Of a stretch of 64,000 nucleotides of DNA, positions 24,237 to 32,369 are shown piece after piece. The notes beneath the pieces are model-generated. The model ran no database searches, was not told where the DNA came from, and saw only the letters and a list, made by a program, of their open reading frames with translations. Source of the stretch: JAXLSZ01 sp046330315 (GTDB lineage Bacteria > Actinomycetota > Thermoleophilia > Solirubrobacterales > 70-9); assembly GCA_046330315.1 (NCBI GenBank), contig JAXLSZ010000009.1, forward strand, positions 186,001 through 250,000. The letters run 5' to 3'. The position numbers were made by a program, and so were the translations under genes. Position 1 is the first letter of the stretch. Each line of letters begins with the position of its first letter.

Positions 24237-24417
24237 GGCTGCTCGAGTGCCGCCCCTCGGGGCGTTCGAGGTCTTTATGTCTAACAAGCCCGCCTAGACT
24301 CCCCGCATCGCCCGCGACCCCTCCAAGCCCCTCCGCGAAGCCGTCGAGGAGACTGCTCGCGCAGCCGAGCGCGAGCAGTCGGCGCGGCGGCGGAAGCGGG
24401 GTGGGCGGCCGTCGGAC

Positions 24418-24768
24418 GTGTTCGGGGGGGAGATCCGGCGGCGGGACGTGTTCCCGCTGCTGGTGCTGCACCTGATCCGCTCGGAGCCGTCGTACGGGAA
24501 CCAGCTGATCGAGGCGATCGAGGCGATCACGGCGGGGGTGGTCTCGGTCAACCCGAACACGATGTACCCGCTGCTTCGGGAGATGGAGGGCAAGGGGCTG
24601 ATCGAGGGGAGCTGGGAGCACCCGGACAAGCGGACGCGGCGCTTCTATGCGATCACCAAGGCGGGGGAGGGGGAGTACCGGCGGCTGCGCGAGGAGGTGG
24701 AGCCGTTCCTCGACTCGGTGATCCGCTCGGTCTCGCTGATCAAGGCGGAGATCTACGGGGACCGCTGA
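24418..24768 (+). CDS. PadR-family transcriptional regulator
   Basis: 116 residues from GTG 24418. The PadR winged helix is clear: FPLLVLHLIRSEPSYGNQLI, then VNPNTMYPLLREMEGKGLIE and RTRRFYAITKAGEGEYRRLR, with a C-terminal dimerisation helix. The frame stays open upstream to about 24307 with a charged, helical stretch. A -10-like TAGACT at 24295-24300 sits six bases before an in-frame ATC at 24307, so a longer protein of about 153 residues starting at ATC is possible. An inverted repeat GTCTA/TAGAC lies around 24280-24299. It is followed by the M28-like peptidase on the other strand, behind which its own 3' end occurs again in decayed form (26507-26607). Confidence 0.88.
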   Translation: MFGGEIRRRDVFPLLVLHLIRSEPSYGNQLIEAIEAITAGVVSVNPNTMYPLLREMEGKGLIEGSWEHPDKRTRRFYAITKAGEGEYRRLREEVEPFLDSVIRSVSLIKAEIYGDR

Positions 24769-24789
24769 GGCCCGGCTCCGGGGAGCCGC

Positions 24790-26457
24790 TCACGGCTTCG
24801 GGCCGGGCGCGAACTGCGGGAAGACCTCACGCGGGCAGGCGGTCTTGGTGCCGGCGTCCAGCGCGGCCTGAAGGGCCGGGTACTCGCCGGCGATCTGGGC
24901 GCGGGGCAGGCCATCGAGGGCGAGGATGGCGTCGCCGGCGGCGAGCACCTGGGAGCGCATCTGGGCGAAGTCGATCGCCCTCGCCCCGAACACCGGGTCA
25001 TAGAGGGACCAGGGGCCAGAGATCATCGCCAGGGTCGGGACGAGCCTCGGGTGGAAGGCGTTGCCGAGCCCGCCCATCGAGCAGATCGGCGGCGCCTGGG
25101 TGGGGTTCGGGACCCCGAGCCCCTTCAGCACCGCGGTCCGGGGGAGGTTCCGGCGCTTGGTCGCCGCGACCGCCGCCTCGCGGAGGGCGCCGCTGTCGCC
25201 GGCGGCGAACAGGGCCGGGTCGGCGACGCCGGTGAACGCCAGGTGCCTGGCGGCGCCCACGCCGGCGGGCAGGATCTCGCGCGTGCCGAGGTGCTCGATC
25301 GCAAAGGCGAAGGCGGTCTTCTTCTTATCGAGCGGGTAGTGGTCGGGGTCGGTGCCGTCGTTTCGGTACCCGTCGTGGGCGCTGGAGAAGAGCAGCTCCA
25401 GGGTGCGGGGGCGGCAGCGCAGCGGCAGCCCGGCGTAGTAGCGGGCGAAGGCGAGCATCCCGATCACCCCGTCCTCCTGGACCCAGGAGTTGCCGTCGGT
25501 GTTGGCGACGAGGACGATCTTCTCGGGGCTCTGCCCGGGGAGGCGGGCGATCAGGTTGCGGGTCTGCCTGCGGGCGACCCTGGCGCGGACCGTGACCCGG
25601 GCCGAGCTGCCCGCTGCCGCCAGGGCCTTCAGTCGCTTGGCCTCGGCGCTGCCGACGAAGACCGCTGGGACCCGGTAGAGCGTCCCCACGTGGGGGTCGT
25701 AGTAGCCGCGGACCTGCCTGCCCGGCAGGTCGAAGGCGTAGATGACCCCGGCGGCCCCGGCCAGGCTGGCGTCCATCAGGTCGGTGTGGGCATTGGGGCT
25801 CAGATAGGGCCGGGTGTAGTCGGTGTAGCCGGCGAGGTCGGGCGTCAGGTAGAGGCCGAGGAGCGGGCCGACGGCGCCGAAGGGAAGCGAGCCGAGCTGG
25901 AAGTCGCGGATCACGACCTTGCCGGCCGCGTTCTCGGGGGTGATGGCCTGCTCCGGCGGCAGGTAGACGAGCCTGCCCCTGGCCCCGCCCTTGGCCGGGG
26001 TCGGCTTGGACCAGTGAACGGCCCCCGCGGTCGGCACCTCCACCTTCGAGCGGTCGGGCCGGGTGACGCTGAGCCCGCCCGCGGCGCCGATGTCGAGGCC
26101 GGGCCCGCGCCTGAAGTGGGTGCGGGGCAGCCAGGTGTAGGGGCGGAAATATTCCGAGTGGACGCGCAGCCCGATCGCGCGGGCCTCGTGCTCCAGCCAG
26201 CCGATCGCCCTGTTGTGGGCCTTGCTGGCGAGGTTGCGCGGGCCGAAGCTGTTGAACCTCGCGGTCATCTCGTGAAGCCGGGCCTTGCTCGCGAGGTCGG
26301 CGCCGTGGACGACGCCGGGACAGGGCTCGGCGCCGGCCGCGGGCGTGCCGGCGAGCCAGAGCGCGATCGCCGCGGCGCCCGCCAGCAGGCTCCTGGTCCG
26401 GGCCCGTCCCACCTCGCACCGGCAGCTGCTCCGTGGCCTCAACGTCATCGACCGCAT
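24790..26457 (-). CDS. Secreted M28-like peptidase with PA-type insert, zinc ligands altered
   Basis: 555 residues. A signal peptide (RSLLAGAAAIALWLAGTPAAGA, cleaved near residue 43) precedes a domain with LHEMTARFNSFGPRNLASKA and IGWLEHEARAIGLRVHSEYF, the M28 aminopeptidase opening. A PA-like insertion follows (about 150-290: GRLVYLPPEQAI, AGKVVIRDF, LAGAAGVIYAFDLPG). The catalytic core reads KIVLVANTDGNSWVQEDGVI and LELLFSSAHDGYRND. The usual HxD, DNxSG and EE ligands of M28 enzymes appear as NTD, EDGVI and AHDG, so zinc binding may be changed or lost. It is convergent with the PadR gene. Exported; substrate unknown. Confidence 0.78.
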   Translation of the reverse strand: MRSMTLRPRSSCRCEVGRARTRSLLAGAAAIALWLAGTPAAGAEPCPGVVHGADLASKARLHEMTARFNSFGPRNLASKAHNRAIGWLEHEARAIGLRVHSEYFRPYTWLPRTHFRRGPGLDIGAAGGLSVTRPDRSKVEVPTAGAVHWSKPTPAKGGARGRLVYLPPEQAITPENAAGKVVIRDFQLGSLPFGAVGPLLGLYLTPDLAGYTDYTRPYLSPNAHTDLMDASLAGAAGVIYAFDLPGRQVRGYYDPHVGTLYRVPAVFVGSAEAKRLKALAAAGSSARVTVRARVARRQTRNLIARLPGQSPEKIVLVANTDGNSWVQEDGVIGMLAFARYYAGLPLRCRPRTLELLFSSAHDGYRNDGTDPDHYPLDKKKTAFAFAIEHLGTREILPAGVGAARHLAFTGVADPALFAAGDSGALREAAVAATKRRNLPRTAVLKGLGVPNPTQAPPICSMGGLGNAFHPRLVPTLAMISGPWSLYDPVFGARAIDFAQMRSQVLAAGDAILALDGLPRAQIAGEYPALQAALDAGTKTACPREVFPQFAPGPKP

Positions 26458-26506
26458 CTCCCGCCCTCCGCTCCTGGATTCCCGCCCAGCATAATCACCA
26501 GGACTG

Positions 26507-26607
26507 GCGAGGGCGAGAACCGGCGGCTGCGCGAGTAGGTTGAGCCGTTCCTTGACTCGGTGGTCCGCTCGGTCTCCTGATCAAGCGGGAGATCTGCGGT
26601 GGGGAGC
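26507..26607 (+). pseudogene. Decayed copy of the PadR gene 3' end
   Basis: The plus strand matches 24663-24768 almost base for base: GGCGAGGGCGAGAACCGGCG, then CGGCTGCGCGAG, GAGCCGTTCCTTGACTCGGT and GATCAAGCGGGAGATCTGCG. In the PadR frame this reads GEGENRRLRE, a TAG stop, VEPFLDSVVRSVS, a one-base deletion and LIKREICGG. It therefore carries a nonsense change and a frameshift. The M28-like gene lies exactly between the functional and the decayed copy, so a PadR-peptidase module was once duplicated or the peptidase was inserted by recombination. Confidence 0.75.
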
Positions 26608-26883
26608 GAGGTCGGTGACGAGCGTTCCCCTCGACTCGGCGCCGAGGATCGCCGCGGCGAGCTGCTTCTCCGGCGCCGAGTAGCCGGGCACTTTCCCGGT
26701 GCACTCGGCGTTCGGCTGCTCCACCGACTCCGCCCACCGGAGGGCCTCGAGGCGGAGGCTGGCCGCCGCCGAGCCCAGGTCGAAGCCGCACCCGGTGAGC
26801 CCGGGCCCAGGGATGCCGAGCACCCAGACAGGGCGGCCCTCGGATGGGTTGGAGAGCACCCTTGTTTCGATCCGGTCGCGCAC
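26581..26883 (-). CDS. Possible small protein, unidentified
   Basis: A minus-strand reading from GTG 26883 gives 100 residues (RDRIETRVLSNPSEGRPVWV, CGFDLGSAAASLRLEALRWA, APEKQLAAAILGAESR). It is richer in hydrophobic-polar alternation than the shadow frames here and includes a plausible helix, but it overlaps the PadR relic at its 3' end, has no clear ribosome site and resembles no family I know. The 400 bases between the PadR relic and the secreted protein gene otherwise show nothing. Confidence 0.3.
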   Translation of the reverse strand: MRDRIETRVLSNPSEGRPVWVLGIPGPGLTGCGFDLGSAAASLRLEALRWAESVEQPNAECTGKVPGYSAPEKQLAAAILGAESRGTLVTDLAPHRRSPA

Positions 26884-27008
26884 CGCCTCAGGGTTGCAGG
26901 ATGAACAGACGGCTCCTCTTCGGGAGAGGGTTGCTCGCGGCCTGGGTCCGCTCCTTGCGGGCGGAAAGTCGCAGGCGCCCGGCGGGTCTCGTGAGAAGAT
27001 TCCTGCCG

Positions 27009-27611
27009 ATGCAGGGACCCAGGGGCCTCCGCCCCCGCCTCAGCTACGCCAACGTGGTCGCCACGCTGGCGCTCTTCCTCGCCCTCGGGGGCGCGGCGTA
27101 TGCGGCGTTCAAGCTGCCGCCCGACAGCGTGCGCTCGCGCAATATCGTCAAGGGGCAGGTGAAGACGTCCGACCTCGGCAAGGGGGCGGTAACGCGGGCG
27201 AAGATCGCCGCCCCGGAGAAGCTCCGCTACGTGGGCCGCGCCGGGCAGCCGCCCTTCAGCTCCGACTCCCAGCGGGCCTGGAGCAACCTCGGCTCGACCG
27301 GCTCGGAGGTCACCTTCTACAAGGACCAGCTCGGGATCGTCCACCTCTCCGGGACGGCGCTCTGCAGCTCGGTAAGCGGCGAGTGCGGCAACATCACCGC
27401 GGGGCCGATCTTCACCCTGCCGCCCGGCTACCGCCCACCGGTCACCGGGGTGTTCGAGGTCCGCGTCACCAGCGACGCGCAGGGCACGGTCGAGGTCATC
27501 CGCAAGGGCGGCCCGCAGGCCGGCCAGGTCTACGTGCTCAGGGACAACGCCGGGGCGGGCGGGGCGCTGGCCAACGTCTCCCTCGACGGGATCGCCTTCC
27601 GGGGCTCCTGA
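27009..27611 (+). CDS. Secreted protein with Thermoleophilia-type leader
   Basis: 200 residues from ATG 27009. A single hydrophobic segment follows an Arg-rich start (LSYANVVATLALFLALGGAA), which is a very common leader in Solirubrobacterales secreted proteins. LPPDSVRSRNIVKGQVKTSD and LGKGAVTRAKIA come next, the tandem 'I.kGqVktsDLgkgAVt' spacer usual in that group. The C-terminal domain (about 90-200) is beta-rich with two Cys (ALCSSVSGECGNI) that may form a disulfide. A longer start at ATG 26901 is open but adds a basic extension that would bury the leader. Cell-surface role unknown. Confidence 0.75.
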   Translation: MQGPRGLRPRLSYANVVATLALFLALGGAAYAAFKLPPDSVRSRNIVKGQVKTSDLGKGAVTRAKIAAPEKLRYVGRAGQPPFSSDSQRAWSNLGSTGSEVTFYKDQLGIVHLSGTALCSSVSGECGNITAGPIFTLPPGYRPPVTGVFEVRVTSDAQGTVEVIRKGGPQAGQVYVLRDNAGAGGALANVSLDGIAFRGS

Positions 27612-27624
27612 GCGGGGCTGCCGC

Positions 27625-28635
27625 TCAGCCCCGCGCCCGCGGGTGGCGGACGGCGGCGAGCAGGCGCGCCGCGGCGTCTGAGTCCTCCTGCACGGGGGTG
27701 CCGCGGCGGTGGACCCAGTACCAGGTGAGCCCGGCGAGCAGGAACGGGACGCCGACCCCCAGCGCGAAGAAGAGGAAGGGGCCCTCCAGCCGGCCCACCA
27801 TCCAGGCGAAGTTCATCCCGAAGAAGCCGGTGACGAAGCTGAGCGGCAGGAAGATCGTCGCCACCACGGTCAGCCAGTACATCGTCTCGTTGAGGCGCAG
27901 GTCGATCAGGTTGGCCATCGAGTTGGCGGTGGAGTCGATCGCGTCGGTGAGCCGGTTGAGTTGCTCGTAGATGCGGTCGAAGTACTTCTCGCTGTCGGCC
28001 TCCAGGCCCCTGACGCGGCTGACCTCCTCGCTGATCCGCTCGAAGATCCCCCGCTGGGGGCCGATCCGCCGGCGCATCGAGGCGAGGCGGGAGTTGACCG
28101 CGCGCAGCGTCGTCATCCGCACCCGGGCGGTGCGCAGGTCGGTCGACATCAGCTGCAGGCCCTCCAGCGCCGACTCGGCCTCGTTCAGCGCATCGAAGCC
28201 GGTCGCGACCATCGCGTCGAGAACCGCGTAGACGACGTACTGCTCGCTTCGCCCCGAGCCGTCGAAGGAGGGAAGGCGCTGCGGCAGCGGCGCCTCGCCG
28301 CGGTGCACGGTCAGCAGGTAGGAGCCGTGGACGAGGACGTGGACCTCGGTCGCGCGCAGCGGGTGCATGCCCTCGCGGGCGGCGCCGGTCTCCTCCAGGA
28401 AGCAGGCGAAGGCGAAGACGACGTGCTCGGTGTCGGCGTGGAACTTGCGCGAGGGCGGGGTGGACTCCGAGAAGTCGAGCAGCGCCCCGAGCGCGTCCTC
28501 GGGGACCCCGAGCGCCGCGCGGAGCGCCTCGGGCCTCGCCTCGTTGAGCGTCGCGTCGACCCAGAAGAAGGTGTCGGCGGCGCGCAGGGCGGCGATCCGC
28601 TCGCGCTCGGCGAGGCCCTCGACGATCTCGCTCAC
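27625..28635 (-). CDS. CorA-family magnesium/divalent cation transporter
   Basis: 336 residues. A soluble alpha/beta N-terminal domain (1-150) and a long helical funnel (about 170-270) precede two C-terminal transmembrane helices. The first contains the CorA signature GMN in FVTGFFGMNFAWM; the second is ALGVGVPFLLAGLTWYWV. The basic tail follows. It forms a homopentameric channel in the membrane and lets Mg2+ (or Co2+/Ni2+) in. GTG 28635 has a -10-like TACGGT seven bases upstream on the minus strand, suggesting leaderless expression. It converges with the secreted-protein gene and has no operon partner. Confidence 0.93.
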   Translation of the reverse strand: MSEIVEGLAERERIAALRAADTFFWVDATLNEARPEALRAALGVPEDALGALLDFSESTPPSRKFHADTEHVVFAFACFLEETGAAREGMHPLRATEVHVLVHGSYLLTVHRGEAPLPQRLPSFDGSGRSEQYVVYAVLDAMVATGFDALNEAESALEGLQLMSTDLRTARVRMTTLRAVNSRLASMRRRIGPQRGIFERISEEVSRVRGLEADSEKYFDRIYEQLNRLTDAIDSTANSMANLIDLRLNETMYWLTVVATIFLPLSFVTGFFGMNFAWMVGRLEGPFLFFALGVGVPFLLAGLTWYWVHRRGTPVQEDSDAAARLLAAVRHPRARG

Positions 28636-28738
28636 ACCGCCAACCGTAGGGGCGGCGCAGGACGGGTGGTGCGGCGGGCCCTCGGGCCCCGGCGGGGACG
28701 GCGGCGCCCTCCCCGGGCGCGCCCCCGCCGGCCGGTCC

Positions 28739-29038
28739 CTAGGGAATCACGTAGTTGTGGACGTCGACGGTGATGTACTCGGCGTCGGGCATCTGGGCGA
28801 AGGCGTCCTCGCCGACGACCTGCTTCATCGCCGGAATCAGCCGCTCCTCGCGGAAGCGGTCGAAGTGCTCGCGCGACTCCCAGATGTCGAAGACCTGGAA
28901 GCGGCCCTCGAGCATCCCGGCGGAGTGGAAGATCATCCCGTCGGGAGGGTTGTTGGTCGGATCGATGGTCGCGGTGACCCGGTCATAGATCGAGGTGTCG
29001 CCTCCCTCGGGCATGCGGTTGAGCATTCCGATCGCCAT
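28739..29038 (-). CDS. ABM-like dimeric alpha-beta barrel protein
   Basis: 99 residues behind a good GGAGGTGA ribosome site. The pattern GMIFHSAGMLEGRFQVFDIW, then ESREHFDRFREERLIPAMKQ, is typical of short ferredoxin-like ABM/EthD-type proteins, which dimerise into a barrel. Members include heme-degrading or quinol monooxygenases, but most are of unknown role; a His at 38 and the Trp at 53 line the usual pocket. It is a single gene between the CorA gene and the divergent methyltransferase. Confidence 0.8.
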   Translation of the reverse strand: MAIGMLNRMPEGGDTSIYDRVTATIDPTNNPPDGMIFHSAGMLEGRFQVFDIWESREHFDRFREERLIPAMKQVVGEDAFAQMPDAEYITVDVHNYVIP

Positions 29039-29126
29039 GAGTCACCTCCGGGTTGGGGACATGTCGCCCCGACCCTAACCCCGCCGGGCCCCGGGCGCCA
29101 GCGGATCGTGGCTAGGGTGCGGGGAG

Positions 29127-30056
29127 ATGGCCGGGCCGGGCGAGAGCAGCGGAGGAGAGGAGTCCGCCCGGCGCCAAGGCCCGAGCCGCACCGCCGCCTA
29201 CGTCACCCTCTTCCGCGCGATCGAGAGCCGCCGGGCGCCGGAGCGCCGGCTCTTCTTCGACCCCTACGCCGAGGCCTTCCTCGACGCCCGCCTTCGCCGG
29301 GCGTTGGAGCTATCGCGGCTGCCGCTGGCCGGGCGCGCCGTCAACGCCTACATCGACCGCCGCTCTCCGGGCGCCCGCACCGCCGTGCTGGTCCGCACCC
29401 GCTACATCGACGAGGCGACCGGGGCGGCGCTGGCCGCCGGCGCCGGGCAGGTGGTGATCCTCGGCTCGGGCTACGACGCCCGCCCCTACCGGCTGGAGGC
29501 GCTGCGCGGCGCCCGGGTCTTCGAGGTCGACGAGCCTGCCACCCTCGCCGCCAAGCGGGCGCTGATCGCGGCGCGCCTCGGCGCGGTGCCCGCCGGCGTG
29601 GCGATGGTCGAGATCGACTTCGAGCGCGACGACCTCGCCGAGCGGCTGGGCGCCGCCGGCTTCGACCCGACCGGGCTGACCTTCTTCATCTGGGAGGGGG
29701 TGACCGGCTACCTCAGCCCCGAGGCGGTGGACGGGACGCTGCGCACCCTGGCGGGGCTGGGAGCGCCCGGCAGCCGGGTCGTCTTCACCTACCTCGAGGC
29801 GGGGCTGCTGGGCGGGGGATCCGACCCCGATCAGCTCGGGGCGCGGGGGACGGTCGAGGCGGTGCGGCAGGCGGGGGAGCCCTTCCGCTTCGGGCTCGAC
29901 TCCGAAGAGCTGCCCGCCTACCTGGCCGAGCGCGGCTTCGAGCTGATCGAGCAGGTTTCCTCGGCGGAGCTGGCCGCCCGCTACCTGCACCCGCTCGGCC
30001 GCCGCCCGCCGGCCTCGCCCTTCTTCCGGATCGCCCTGGCCCGCTCGGCGGGCTGA
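29127..30056 (+). CDS. LCMT/TIGR00027-type SAM-dependent methyltransferase
   Basis: 309 residues. The family core is clear: RTAAYVTLFRAIESRR, LFFDPYAEAFL, VLVRTRYIDEAT, the SAM-binding glycine loop QVVILGSGYDARPYR, the acidic VFEVDEPATLAAK and FFIWEGVTGYLSPEAV. These proteins (leucine carboxyl methyltransferase-like, the Mycobacterium Rv0145 type) methylate carboxyl or hydroxyl groups, often of polyketides; the substrate here is unknown. -10-like TAGGGT (29113-29118) lies eight bases before ATG 29127, so a leaderless message is likely. No biosynthetic cluster surrounds it. Confidence 0.9.
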   Translation: MAGPGESSGGEESARRQGPSRTAAYVTLFRAIESRRAPERRLFFDPYAEAFLDARLRRALELSRLPLAGRAVNAYIDRRSPGARTAVLVRTRYIDEATGAALAAGAGQVVILGSGYDARPYRLEALRGARVFEVDEPATLAAKRALIAARLGAVPAGVAMVEIDFERDDLAERLGAAGFDPTGLTFFIWEGVTGYLSPEAVDGTLRTLAGLGAPGSRVVFTYLEAGLLGGGSDPDQLGARGTVEAVRQAGEPFRFGLDSEELPAYLAERGFELIEQVSSAELAARYLHPLGRRPPASPFFRIALARSAG

Positions 30057-30155
30057 CGCCGCGAGAACCTCCCGATCCCGCAACTTGCGGCCTCTGCCCG
30101 AGGCCGATGGCGAGATGTCGCGGACTCCGCTGGCGCGGCCGGTAGGTTGGCGCCG

Positions 30156-31613
30156 GTGGGCTCTGCGCAACCAGCCCAGTCATGGGAACAGCCCGACGAG
30201 CAGCTTCTCGTTGAGCAGCTCGGCCAGCTGATCGCCGAGGCGGGCGACCTCGATGAGGCCTGGATCCTGGAGCTGATCGGCGCCCACCTCGCCGCTCGCC
30301 TCGAGCAGGAGCCCGAGGTCTCCGAGGCCTTCGCCTGTGCCCTGGCGCGCAGAGGCGACGCGGCCGCAGCCGCGCTCCTCAAGGCGACCGCCGCCTTCGC
30401 CTCGGGCCAGTCGCGAGGTCGACTCGAGGAGGCGATCGCCGCGGCGGGAGGGCCGGGCGGCCTCCCCGCCGGGTTCGGGGGGTTGCAGGCCCGTCGCGTC
30501 CTGCATGCCCGCAGCGAGGTCGCCGACAGCTATCTGGTCGAGCTCTCCCGCCCCCGGCCGTCCGAGTCGGTTCAGCTCGCCGATCTGGTCATCCTGCGCC
30601 TCGACCAAGGGCCGCGGGGCGGCCCGCTCTTGGGTGGCTCGCTGAGCCAGCCCCTGCCCGCCGGGGAGGTCGAAGCCGCGATCGAGAGCTTCCTCGCCGG
30701 CCAGGGCCGGGACTCGGGCGCCGGGGAGGGTTCCGAGCACCTGGTCGCCGATGAGATCGGTCCGGGGGAGCTGGCCGAGGCGCTGGACCGGGCGGTCGCC
30801 GAGAACCGTCGCCAGCAGTGGGAGATGCCCTTCGAGACAGGCAGCTCGGTGCCCGTGCTGGCTCTGGCCCTGCGGGGTGCTGCGGACGCCTTCGGGTGGA
30901 TACCGATCGCCGAGCCGGACCCGGGGATCGACGTCGCCCCCGGGGACGAGGAGGGGTTTGAGCGGGCCACGGAGCTCCTGCTCGACGACTTCCTCGCCTA
31001 CGTCGAATCGGAGGGCCTGATCGAGGGTCCGGCCGGGCGCAGCGGCCATCTCGTCGCCGGCTCGATGCTCGAGTGGAAATGGCGATACGGCGACGGAGTT
31101 CCGACCGAGTGGAGCGCCGAGGATCTCGGCGAAGTTCTGCTCCAGCACTTCCCGGCCAGCGTGATGACCAACCGAAATATCGAGGCGGATGCGCTGGAGT
31201 GCGTCGGGGTGTTCCTCGGCTTCCTCGAAGCGCGGGGGGCGCTTAGCGGCGACCCGCTCGGGGAGCTGCTCAACCGGTGCGAGGAGCTTGAGGCGGACTT
31301 CGCGCAAGCCTGCGCGGATCGCTCGCTGTGGGGTCCCGGAAAGGCGCTGCTGATGCAGATGCAGGCCGAAGGCGTCGATCCCTCCGATCGCGATGCGATC
31401 AGCGCGTGGATCGAGGACTACAACTCGAGGACCTTCGAGGAGCGCGACCGGATCGTCGGCCCCTCGCTCTCGCCACCCGGCACGCCGAGCCGCGGGGGGC
31501 CGCCCCCGGCCCCGCGGGGACAGGGTTGGGATGCGGAGGCGAAGGGAAAGCGAGCGCGCCGGGCAAAGCGCAAGGCTGCGAGGACCGCGCGCCGGCGCGG
31601 CCGCGCTCGCTGA
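30156..31613 (+). CDS. Large hypothetical protein with SEC-C-free helical architecture
   Basis: 485 residues from GTG 30156, with a -10-like TAGGTT at 30143-30148, seven bases before it (TTG 30147 is an alternative). It is predicted mostly helical: an N-terminal segment of paired short helices (LLVEQLGQLIAEAGDLDEAW), a middle beta-containing region, ELLLDDFLAYVESEGLIEG followed by LVAGSMLEWKWRYGDG, and EDLGEVLLQHFPASVM. The C-terminal 50 residues are Pro-rich then strongly basic (KGKRARRAKRKAART), suggesting nucleic-acid contact. There are no membrane helices and no family I recognise. Confidence 0.65.
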   Translation: MGSAQPAQSWEQPDEQLLVEQLGQLIAEAGDLDEAWILELIGAHLAARLEQEPEVSEAFACALARRGDAAAAALLKATAAFASGQSRGRLEEAIAAAGGPGGLPAGFGGLQARRVLHARSEVADSYLVELSRPRPSESVQLADLVILRLDQGPRGGPLLGGSLSQPLPAGEVEAAIESFLAGQGRDSGAGEGSEHLVADEIGPGELAEALDRAVAENRRQQWEMPFETGSSVPVLALALRGAADAFGWIPIAEPDPGIDVAPGDEEGFERATELLLDDFLAYVESEGLIEGPAGRSGHLVAGSMLEWKWRYGDGVPTEWSAEDLGEVLLQHFPASVMTNRNIEADALECVGVFLGFLEARGALSGDPLGELLNRCEELEADFAQACADRSLWGPGKALLMQMQAEGVDPSDRDAISAWIEDYNSRTFEERDRIVGPSLSPPGTPSRGGPPPAPRGQGWDAEAKGKRARRAKRKAARTARRRGRAR

Positions 31614-31653
31614 AGCCGTCCCGGCCACCGGCGCGGCGCCCGGCCCTCGGCGG

Positions 31654-32118
31654 TCAGCGTTTGCGCTCGGCCGGCTCGAGGACCACCACCGGGATGCGGC
31701 GCTCGGTGCGCTCCTGGTAGCGGCCCCAGGGGGGGTAGTGGGCGAGGAGCGCCGGCCAGAGGCGCTGGCGCTCGGCGCCCTCGGCCTCGCGGGCGCGGGC
31801 CGCGAAGCGCTCGTCGCCGAGCTGCACCTCGACCCCGGGGTGGGCGCGGATGTTGTGGAGCCAGGCCGGGTTGCGCGGATAGCCGCCCTTGGAGGCGACG
31901 ATCACCAGGTGATCGCCGTCGCGCATGTAGATCAGCGGCGTGGTGCGCCGCTCGCCGCTCCGCGCCCCGGTGTGCTCCAGCAGCAGCATGGTCGGCGGCA
32001 TCCCCGGCACCCGCCCGCCCAGCCGCCCCCCGGTCACCCGGTAGATCGCTCCGTGCAGGCCCATCAGCCGCCTCAGCAGCGGCCAGGAGCGATCGGCGAG
32101 GTCGAGGTAGTCGGGCAC
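31654..32118 (-). CDS. F420-dependent DDN-type nitroreductase family protein
   Basis: 154 residues from GTG 32118. The split beta-barrel core is LLLEHTGARSGERRTTPLIY followed by HLVIVASKGGYPRNPAWLHN and VQLGDERFAARARE, the pattern of deazaflavin (F420)-dependent nitroreductase/DDN proteins (TGRKSG..R.tpL, G....P.W..NL.A.P.v). They reduce quinones, nitroimidazoles or other small molecules with F420H2. An earlier in-frame start would overlap the upstream antitoxin-like gene; GTG 32118 leaves eight bases between them. Presence implies the cell makes F420, usual in actinobacteria. Confidence 0.85.
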   Translation of the reverse strand: MPDYLDLADRSWPLLRRLMGLHGAIYRVTGGRLGGRVPGMPPTMLLLEHTGARSGERRTTPLIYMRDGDHLVIVASKGGYPRNPAWLHNIRAHPGVEVQLGDERFAARAREAEGAERQRLWPALLAHYPPWGRYQERTERRIPVVVLEPAERKR

Positions 32119-32126
32119 CCGTCGGC

Positions 32127-32339
32127 TCAACGGGCGAGCAGCCGGTCCGTTCGCATCCCTGACAAGCGCTCCGGAAAATCGGCCGGAAGCTCCCACTCGG
32201 TGAGGCTCCGCAGCCGGCGGCTGCGGATCGTCTCACGCAGCGATTGCCGGACCGTCGCGGTCGGGCCACGGGTTCCGAGGACCTGCTCGGCCCGGGCCAG
32301 GAGCTCGGTGTCGAGGATCAGTGAGGCGCGCTCGTTCAT
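32127..32339 (-). CDS. VapB-like antitoxin, apparently without a toxin
   Basis: 70 residues. ASLILDTELLARAEQVLGTR and TVRQSLRETIRSRRLRSLTE form the ribbon-helix-helix and dimer helix of VapB/DUF2191-type antitoxins, with a C-terminal tail (LPADFPERLSGM) that would wrap a PIN toxin. No PIN-domain gene is adjacent; the next gene, eight bases on, is the DDN reductase. -10-like TACAGT lies seven bases before its ATG on the minus strand (leaderless pattern). It may be an orphan antitoxin or a regulator of the reductase. Confidence 0.7.
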   Translation of the reverse strand: MNERASLILDTELLARAEQVLGTRGPTATVRQSLRETIRSRRLRSLTEWELPADFPERLSGMRTDRLLAR

Positions 32340-32369
32340 TGGGACAACTGTACCCGGGCGATGCGGCGC

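Noticed and set aside
24104..24475. Plus-strand open frame containing RPTGFEPVTFGFVDR
   Set aside because: This is the well-known false peptide obtained by translating the T arm of a tRNA; the sequence is the tRNA-Arg remnant on the other strand.
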